64,000 nt of DNA, taken from assembly GCA_016699165.1 (NCBI GenBank), contig CP064963.1, positions 806,001 to 870,000 of the forward strand. Direction: 5' to 3'. The translations under genes and the position numbers were made by a program. Positions 58,649 to 64,000 of the stretch are shown here, piece after piece (position 1 is the stretch's first letter; each line of letters begins with the position of its first letter). The notes below the pieces were generated by a model. That model was not told where the DNA came from. It ran no database searches and saw only the letters and a program-made list of their open reading frames with translations. The stretch is from Candidatus Melainabacteria bacterium (lineage in GTDB: Bacteria > Cyanobacteriota > Vampirovibrionia > Obscuribacterales > Obscuribacteraceae).

Positions 58649-59994
58649 TGCTTCCAAAACCACAAATACTTATTATTCATGAAGCTGGTCCAGCTACAGA
58701 GTATGCCAAAGTGCTCGAGAAAACTGGAGCCAAAGTAAGCGTGGTTACATCCTTTGAAGAGTCAAACGAACTGCTTTCATTTTTGCATCCCGATTTAATT
58801 GTACTTTCTGCAAATATGCCCGAAGGCGATGGCAGACTTTACTGTCAACAAATAAAAGCGTCTATGGCCAACCCAAGGCCAGTACTTGTTCTTCTTCACT
58901 CATCGTCAGATGTAAACGAGCGCATCAATGCCTTCAGATATGGTGCCGATGATGTTCTGCCCGACCCCATAGATACAAGCGAGTTGGCAATCAGAATTCT
59001 TGTACATATGCGCAGACGTCAGGAAGATCTATCGAATCCACTGACGCAAATGCCCGGTCCCAACGTAATTAGACGAATGCTTGAGCAATCGCTTGTTTCT
59101 GGCAAAAAATGGGCTGCTATGTCTATTGATTTGAACAAAATCAGAGTCTATAACGAAACTTATGGCGACCTTGCTGGCGACCAATTAATTAAGGCTCTAG
59201 GAGCCATTCTAGTAGACATCGCCGACGAAACAGATTTTGTCGGACACCAGGAAGCCGACGACTTTGTGATGATAACTAGACTTGAAGGTTTTGAAATCAA
59301 AGCAAAAAGAATCTGTGAACAGTTCGATAGTATCAGTACCAGATTTTATCCGCGCGAAGATCTGGAGCGTGGATATTTAGTCTCTACCGGCCGCAATGGA
59401 ATAAGACGCAGAGTACCATTAATTTCGGTTGCAATCGGTGTTGTCACTAGTTTGACCAAACGTTTTCAAAGTTACATCGATGTCTTAACTACTGCACGAG
59501 ATGCAAGATATCTGGCAAAAGAAACTTTTGAATCATCTTGCATAGTGACAAGCGAAGGACAGGGAGTTGACACTGCCCTTGGTACCAATGCTCGGGTGAG
59601 AAAAATTGACACTGAAGACCGCAAGATTCTTGTGGTTGAGCCAGACGGTGCAATGGCCTGTCTCTTGCAAGAAATACTTTCACTTGAAGGTTATTTAGTT
59701 GAAGTAACCAATTCAGCGCTAGACGCACTTGAGATGGCCAAACTAGAGCAACCAGATTTGATTTTACTTGAATCAACTCTTGCTGCATCCGAACGCCAGA
59801 TGGATGGATGGTCACTTTGCAAAGCTTTAAAAGACGATGAAAGTCTGCACAAAATCTGGGTGGTGATGGCAACTTCGCACCCTGATCAATTAAAAGCACT
59901 AGAAGCTGGAGCGGATTTATATCTGCCCAAACCTTTCGATATGCCAAGCTTGCTCAAAGAAGTTAGTTTACTTCTGCGCTCTAGACTTGCCTGA
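58645..59994 (+). CDS. Degenerate REC-GGDEF-REC signalling protein
   Basis: The 449-residue protein has a receiver-like domain (about 7-122), a GGDEF-fold domain (about 140-300) and a second receiver (about 325-449). In the first receiver the phospho-acceptor position is Ser55 (LIVLSANMPEGDG) and the switch lysine is lost (VLPDPID). The GGDEF motif reads EADDF (203-207), so cyclase activity is unlikely. In the second receiver the acceptor is Glu376 (LILLESTLA), which can mimic phosphate, while the lysine in YLPKPFD remains. It is translationally coupled to a histidine kinase. Confidence 0.85.
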   Translation: MMLPKPQILIIHEAGPATEYAKVLEKTGAKVSVVTSFEESNELLSFLHPDLIVLSANMPEGDGRLYCQQIKASMANPRPVLVLLHSSSDVNERINAFRYGADDVLPDPIDTSELAIRILVHMRRRQEDLSNPLTQMPGPNVIRRMLEQSLVSGKKWAAMSIDLNKIRVYNETYGDLAGDQLIKALGAILVDIADETDFVGHQEADDFVMITRLEGFEIKAKRICEQFDSISTRFYPREDLERGYLVSTGRNGIRRRVPLISVAIGVVTSLTKRFQSYIDVLTTARDARYLAKETFESSCIVTSEGQGVDTALGTNARVRKIDTEDRKILVVEPDGAMACLLQEILSLEGYLVEVTNSALDALEMAKLEQPDLILLESTLAASERQMDGWSLCKALKDDESLHKIWVVMATSHPDQLKALEAGADLYLPKPFDMPSLLKEVSLLLRSRLA

Positions 59995-60004
59995 TTTTAT
60001 AAAA

Positions 60005-60622
60005 CTATCTTGTTTGCAAAGCTAGATCTTTTAAAATCCACTCTACAGCCTCTGTGATTGAGTCGGCTAAATGATTAGGCGTCACTTTCCATTGATATTC
60101 ACCAGACAAAACCTTTTCACCATAACCGGTCTTAACTAAGACGCCTTTGGCACCACAATTTAGGGCCAACTCAACATCGGTCGACTTGTCACCGACAACA
60201 TACGAAAGTGCAGGCTCTAAATCTTCATGCTCTTTGTAGGCTTGCTCCACAAGCCCAGTTTCGGGCTTGCGACATTTACAAGCAAGTACATAAGGCTCGA
60301 CTTTGCCACCCTCTTCTTCGCTTAAATGAGGACAATAATAAACAGCGTCTAAATGAGCGCCCTCATCAGCCAGCAAATCGCACAGACGTTTATTGAGCGC
60401 AAGTATGTGGTCTTCTTTGTAAAAGTCCCGAGCCGCTCCAGTTTGGTTAGTGACAAGAACTGCGGCTATGCCATTTTTGTTCAGAGTCTTAATGGCGTCT
60501 GCTGCGCCATCGATTAGGTTGAGATTTTCCAACTCATGGATATAGCCACGCTCGACATTGAGGGTACCGTCGCGGTCAAGAAAAACTACAAGTCGTTTAG
60601 GCTTTTTGGCAGGTAAATTCAT
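60005..60622 (-). CDS. gmhB: D-glycero-beta-D-manno-heptose 1,7-bisphosphate 7-phosphatase type HAD enzyme
   Basis: The 205-residue HAD phosphatase has VVFLDRDGTLN (nucleophile and acid Asp), AVLVTNQTGAARD, the zinc-binding Cys/His loop YYCPHLSEEEG...CKCRKPETGLV and SYVVGDKSTDVELALNCGAK. This is the GmhB/histidinol-phosphatase subfamily. GmhB acts in synthesis of ADP-heptose or GDP-heptose for surface polysaccharide. A histidinol-phosphate phosphatase role is an alternative; no his genes are near. Confidence 0.88.
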   Translation of the reverse strand: MNLPAKKPKRLVVFLDRDGTLNVERGYIHELENLNLIDGAADAIKTLNKNGIAAVLVTNQTGAARDFYKEDHILALNKRLCDLLADEGAHLDAVYYCPHLSEEEGGKVEPYVLACKCRKPETGLVEQAYKEHEDLEPALSYVVGDKSTDVELALNCGAKGVLVKTGYGEKVLSGEYQWKVTPNHLADSITEAVEWILKDLALQTR

Positions 60623-60679
60623 GGCAATACTATAGCAAAGGCAGATTTTAAATTTCCAACTACCCTACGTCATAAGATT

Positions 60680-60707
60680 GTGTTAGGATTATCGAAAAGC
60701 CTTACAC
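60680..60707 (+). promoter_or_regulatory. Candidate operator before the BlaI-type repressor gene
   Basis: GTGTTAGG and CCTTACAC form an inverted repeat with 7 of 8 symmetric positions and a 12-nt spacer, 13 nt before the ATG at 60721. BlaI/MecI/CopY repressors bind such short dyads, often over their own promoter. Autoregulation is inference. Confidence 0.4.
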
Positions 60708-60720
60708 ACGGGGATTTCGC

Positions 60721-61119
60721 ATGAGAATAGACGACCCAAATGCTTCTTTTCGTTTCAATCAAGAAGGTTTGAGAAAATTTCTCGGCGACTTAGAATGTGA
60801 AATTATGGAGTTAGCTTGGAAACTGGCTAAACCTACTGTGACTGTGCGCGAAGTGTATAACGCTCTGCGTAAGAAACGCGAAATTGCCTACACCACAGTT
60901 ATGACTACTATGGTGCGATTGTCTGAAAAAGGGCTGCTCAACATAGTCGACAAAATAGGTCTTGCAAACTGCTACACACCAGTCGATTCGCGCGAAGGTT
61001 TTGTGAATAAATCAATTCAGCATGTACTTGCTGTCTTCTTCGATGATTATCCAGAACAAACTCAAGAGTTCGTCGAATCTTATAAGAGCAAACCGAAAAG
61101 ATCGAGCAAACGCAAATAA
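60721..61119 (+). CDS. BlaI/MecI/CopY-family transcriptional repressor
   Basis: The 132-residue winged-helix protein matches the family: LGDLECEIMELAWKLAKPTV, TVREVYNALRKKREIAYTTV, MTTMVRLSEKGLL and a C-terminal dimerisation part. GGGG stands 6 nt before the start. Such repressors are usually inactivated by a BlaR1/MecR1-type membrane protease, but no M56 protease gene lies beside it. The targets are unknown. Confidence 0.88.
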   Translation: MRIDDPNASFRFNQEGLRKFLGDLECEIMELAWKLAKPTVTVREVYNALRKKREIAYTTVMTTMVRLSEKGLLNIVDKIGLANCYTPVDSREGFVNKSIQHVLAVFFDDYPEQTQEFVESYKSKPKRSSKRK

Positions 61120-61154
61120 GCAAAATTTGCCATCGATCAAAAGACATAGATTTT

Positions 61155-61186
61155 AAAAGCTCAACCGATATCGGTTGAGCTTTTTT
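61155..61186. terminator. Perfect 30-bp palindromic terminator
   Basis: From 61155 to 61184 the sequence is a perfect palindrome with central AACCGATATCGGTT, A-run on the left and T-run on the right. It can end the repressor transcript and, on the other strand, the secretin transcript. Its core recurs at 16335-16351. Confidence 0.8.
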
Positions 61187-61213
61187 GTATCGATAGAAAA
61201 TTACACTCGAACA

Positions 61214-61239
61214 AAAAGGGGAGCTTTCGCTCCCCTTTT
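61214..61239. terminator. Bidirectional terminator after the secretin gene
   Basis: AAAAGGGGAGC, loop TTTC and GCTCCCCTTTT form an 11-bp perfect stem 23 nt beyond the secretin stop. The T-run on the minus strand makes it a good rho-independent terminator for that gene. Confidence 0.85.
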
Positions 61240-61262
61240 CGAATTGATCTTTGCTATCGACC

Positions 61263-63587
61263 TTAGTTGCTGTCCGGAATCGGAGCGCCTTCGGGCAATG
61301 TTGGTGATGTCTTCTGGTGACGTTCTGAACGACCACTTGTATAGTGACGTTCGTCCATCACAGTAGGCTCAACCTGGAAGAGGTTCATGTCACGAGGTCC
61401 TTCCACACGTCCGATTTCTTCAGGCAACTTGAGTTGACCAGGAGTACCGGGGAGGATAACCTCAGGACGAATTGCTACGACCAGTTCTGACTCGTTCTTG
61501 GCGAAAGCTTTGGAACGATAAATTGCACCAAGCACTGGAATCTCACCAATGATAGGCAATTTAACCAAGTCGCGTCCGTTATTCGATGTGACCAAGCCGC
61601 CGATGAAGAGCTCTTGTCCTGGCTTCATTTCAACAATTGTTTGAGCTTTTCTGGTGATGAAACCAGGAATTGTACTTGTTGAACCAGGAATGTTGAATGT
61701 AAAACCAACTTGTGTTGTGGGAACACGCTCTTCGGGCGAAATTTGAATATTGATTGAACCGTTTTCCATAAGAACTGGAATGAAGTTCAGTCTCAAACCA
61801 AATGGCTCAAACACAACTGATTGTTGTGATTGACCAGCAGCCGCTACCGCTTGGATAATCGGAATTTCTCCGCCTGCCAAGAACGCAGCTCTCTCTCCAG
61901 AAAGTACTACAAGCGATGGCTCGGACAGAATTCTGGCTCTTTGATTAGAGATGATACCTTGAACCTGTGGAGTAAACGAAGTTCTCGTACGTCCGCCGCT
62001 GCTGAAAGTTCCGCTACTCGTGAACATGTTGAGTAGTGAGGCTGTCGAGAATGCGGTACCACCAGGTGCTCCAAACAATACTGATTGGGCAATAGTGGTA
62101 GGGTCAACAAGAGCAACTGGAAGACCGATATTGGAAATAGGACCAGTTACTGCACCGGCAGCGTAGTTGTTTACACTGTTAAATCCGACAGGAGCGTTCA
62201 TAAATCCTACTCCCGTACCTGAACCAGCTACAGGAAGCACGTTACCCGGAGCAGCGAGTGTAGTTGTTTGAATTTGAGTCAAACCACCAAACGGAACGCC
62301 AACTCCAGGGTTGTTAAGCCCCAAGTTCCCATTGGTACCACCGATACCGAAAGCAAATCCTTGCGAGGTGTTGTTAATACCAAGAGCAGTAGATAGCTCA
62401 CGAGCAGATGTGGTGTTCATCTCCATGAATGTGCAGTGCAAAACGATCAGAGGCACTTTGCGCACTTTGATCAAGCTGGTTACACGTCCACCGTCAGAGC
62501 TAATTACTTGAGCTTTGCCGATGTTGTTGTTGGTGTTTGGAAAGAATGTATAACGGTCTACTGAAGCCAGTGTTGATAGTCTACCAGTAGATCCACCAGC
62601 ACCGCCGCCGCCGCCGGTTGCGCCTTGCTCACCGATACGAGCATTAATCAAGCGGTTATTAGCAGCTTGAATGTTCATACCACGATCGTCCATGAAGACG
62701 TTGGATGCAAGAAATGCTCTGGAAACCGATTCAGGGTGATCAACATCGCCCATCAAAAGAACGCGGTCCGAACCACCTACAGAAAACGCTTTAACGATAA
62801 TACGAGGATCGATTTCGCGAAGGGCATTTTGTAATTCGGTGTAATCGCGAGAAACGGTCAAGTCAATTGCAGCAGTGTTGCCAGCGTCATCCCACAAAAC
62901 CATTGTGGCGGTACCAGGCGATTTGCCAAGCAATACCATTTGGTTTTCAGAAATAATTACTGGTTCAGCAATACCAGGATCAGAGATTGAAGTTCTTACA
63001 ACTTTGTTTCTTAGTTTGAAAGTTCTTGATTGAGAAACTTTCAAATCAATTACGTTTGTCGATTTGAACTCTTCCATCTCAACGGCACCAGTAACTACTG
63101 GTGGAATTGGAATGGCAGTAACGTCAGATCCTGATGCTTGTGAAATCACTGTATCTGGAGCCAATTGAGCCAAAAGTTGTTTTGATTTGAATTGGTTTTT
63201 GGGTGAGAAATGAAGATCAAGAGACTCAACACCTTCTGGTGTGGATGCGGTGATAGCCACCGGCTTGACTTCGGCGACAGCTGGGACATTAGCTACAAGT
63301 CCTGGATGAATGCTTAAAGCAGCAGCAGGAGCTGGTTCGCTATTTTTATCAGAGCCGTTACCCATCAAGAGCATTATTTGACCTTGATTAGCGACCTGCT
63401 TGGTGGCAACTTTGACAGCTGCCTTTTTCACTGATTTTTTCTTCTGAGCAGGTGCCTTTTTAGGCGTGCTCGAGTTTGATAGTGTTTGCCAGATTGCTTC
63501 TGTGGCACTGGCTGGTGCCATGAGGCTCACTTGCGTGACAAAAAGCGACATACTCAATGCCAGACCTTTTGTTGTTGACTTATTCAT
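61263..63587 (-). CDS. CpaC/RcpA-type secretin (type II/III secretion, Tad pilus family)
   Basis: The 774-residue protein has a signal peptide (MNKSTTKGLALSMSLFVTQV, cleavage near ASA-TE), a Lys/Ala-rich spacer, the pilus N-terminal domain (about 175-250; FKLRNKVVRTSISDPGIAEP, LGKSPGTATMVLWDDAG), a BON-like domain (about 250-310), a Gly-rich region and a C-terminal secretin domain (SEPSLVVLSGERAAFLAGGE, FEPFGLRLNFIPV, KPGQELFIGGLV, LPIIGEIPVLGAIYRS). It should form an outer-membrane ring. GGGAG precedes the ATG. A paralogue follows upstream in tandem. Confidence 0.9.
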   Translation of the reverse strand: MNKSTTKGLALSMSLFVTQVSLMAPASATEAIWQTLSNSSTPKKAPAQKKKSVKKAAVKVATKQVANQGQIMLLMGNGSDKNSEPAPAAALSIHPGLVANVPAVAEVKPVAITASTPEGVESLDLHFSPKNQFKSKQLLAQLAPDTVISQASGSDVTAIPIPPVVTGAVEMEEFKSTNVIDLKVSQSRTFKLRNKVVRTSISDPGIAEPVIISENQMVLLGKSPGTATMVLWDDAGNTAAIDLTVSRDYTELQNALREIDPRIIVKAFSVGGSDRVLLMGDVDHPESVSRAFLASNVFMDDRGMNIQAANNRLINARIGEQGATGGGGGAGGSTGRLSTLASVDRYTFFPNTNNNIGKAQVISSDGGRVTSLIKVRKVPLIVLHCTFMEMNTTSARELSTALGINNTSQGFAFGIGGTNGNLGLNNPGVGVPFGGLTQIQTTTLAAPGNVLPVAGSGTGVGFMNAPVGFNSVNNYAAGAVTGPISNIGLPVALVDPTTIAQSVLFGAPGGTAFSTASLLNMFTSSGTFSSGGRTRTSFTPQVQGIISNQRARILSEPSLVVLSGERAAFLAGGEIPIIQAVAAAGQSQQSVVFEPFGLRLNFIPVLMENGSINIQISPEERVPTTQVGFTFNIPGSTSTIPGFITRKAQTIVEMKPGQELFIGGLVTSNNGRDLVKLPIIGEIPVLGAIYRSKAFAKNESELVVAIRPEVILPGTPGQLKLPEEIGRVEGPRDMNLFQVEPTVMDERHYTSGRSERHQKTSPTLPEGAPIPDSN

Positions 63588-63634
63588 TCGAATCTCCCTC
63601 TAAGCTCATTAAATGCTTTCACGATTTCTCGAGA

Positions 63635-64000
63635 TTATCTGTTGTCTGGAATAGGTGCGCCTTCAGGCAAGGTTGGCGATGTTTTCTGGTGACGCTCTGA
63701 TCTACCCGATGAGTAGTGACGTTCGTCAATTACAGTCGGTTCAACCTGGAACATGTTCATGTCACGTGGTCCTTCAACTCGTCCAATATCCTCGGGCAAT
63801 TTAAGTTGTCCTGGAGTTCCTGGCAAAATAATCTCCGGACGAATGGCTACAACCAATTCGCTTTCGTTTTTGTTGAATGCTTTGGAACGATACAGGGCAC
63901 CGATAACTGGCACTTCACCAAGAATAGGATATTTGCTCAATTCACGACCACTGTTGTTTGTAATCAATCCAGAAAGGAAGAGTTCCTGTCCTGGTTTCAT
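63635..64000 (-). CDS. Second tandem secretin, C-terminal part (start beyond window)
   Basis: The 121 codons seen are the C-terminal end of a second secretin. KPGQELFLSGLI, YPILGEVPVIGALYRS, NESELVVAIRPEIILPGTPG and the long tail to GAPIPDNR align with the gene at 61263-63587 at roughly 80 percent identity. The frame is open to the right edge, so the gene begins outside. Only 47 nt separate its stop from the next start, so both are probably in one operon. Confidence 0.9.
   Translation of the reverse strand: MKPGQELFLSGLITNNSGRELSKYPILGEVPVIGALYRSKAFNKNESELVVAIRPEIILPGTPGQLKLPEDIGRVEGPRDMNMFQVEPTVIDERHYSSGRSERHQKTSPTLPEGAPIPDNR

Noticed and set aside
1..64000. CRISPR arrays, insertion sequences, tRNA or rRNA genes
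   Set aside because: By eye I found no regularly spaced repeats, transposase-like genes, T-loop signatures or rRNA segments; a tRNA search program would be needed to exclude a tRNA fully.

Overview
The window reads as the chromosome of a free-living, diderm bacterium with moderate GC and dense, mostly vertical housekeeping content. My best guess is a non-photosynthetic relative of the Cyanobacteria (Melainabacteria/Vampirovibrionia, Obscuribacter-like). The hints are a complete kdpFABCDE locus, DUF2993 and Clp-N-only proteins, Tad-type secretins, the non-mevalonate enzyme IspG, UbiB/UbiD and many kinesin-light-chain-type TPR and zinc-ribbon proteins. This is inference from gene style; there is no rRNA marker, and I saw no tRNA, insertion sequence or CRISPR array.

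Layout. 1-5 kb (minus): relA/spoT-rdgB-ubiD (ubiD cut by the left edge) and an ACMSD-like decarboxylase. 5-9.6 kb: a TPR/zinc-ribbon protein, a large unrecognised repeat protein and a two-domain lipoprotein. 9.6-15.3 kb: kbl, cysE with two small genes, an acyl-CoA dehydrogenase homologue lacking its signature residues, rpe and a TPR exported protein. 15.3-20.4 kb: a TOPRIM protein overlapping a small membrane protein, a MATE exporter, a RadC-type JAB protein and ispG. 20.4-31 kb: two tiny membrane ORFs (one is kdpF) leading kdpABCDE, then an APC/KUP-like permease. 31-37.4 kb: accessory cluster with a divergent pair of paralogous exported proteins, a DUF2383 ferritin-like protein and an orphan Clp-N protein. 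37.5-42.6 kb: etfBA, holA, phoU and a PhoB/PhoR-like two-component pair. 42.6-49 kb: gpmI, lipoproteins, rph, ubiB. 49-55.2 kb: a retron-type reverse transcriptase, gcvPB, RNase D-like exonuclease and glcEF-like genes. 55.2-64 kb: csaB, a WecG/TagA glycosyltransferase, mini-RNase III, a PAS histidine kinase with a degenerate REC-GGDEF-REC partner, gmhB, a BlaI-type repressor and two tandem CpaC-type secretins.

The most exciting item is a probable retron at 49.04-50.13 kb (minus strand). A reverse transcriptase with YGDD and retron-like NxxxH and VxG motifs is preceded by a 173-nt segment bounded by a 19-bp near-perfect inverted repeat (a1/a2), whose outer end is only 9 nt from the annotated RT start. 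Inside is a 6-bp hairpin with loop TGTTTCG, which I recall from the msr of E. coli retron Ec86. A TTGACA promoter with a 17-bp spacer lies just upstream. No co-oriented effector gene is visible.

Other points worth attention are the acyl-CoA dehydrogenase homologue without its catalytic glutamate, the signalling protein with two degenerate receivers, the TOPRIM/membrane pair, and glycolate-oxidising and glycine-cleaving genes next to each other in a presumably non-photosynthetic genome.
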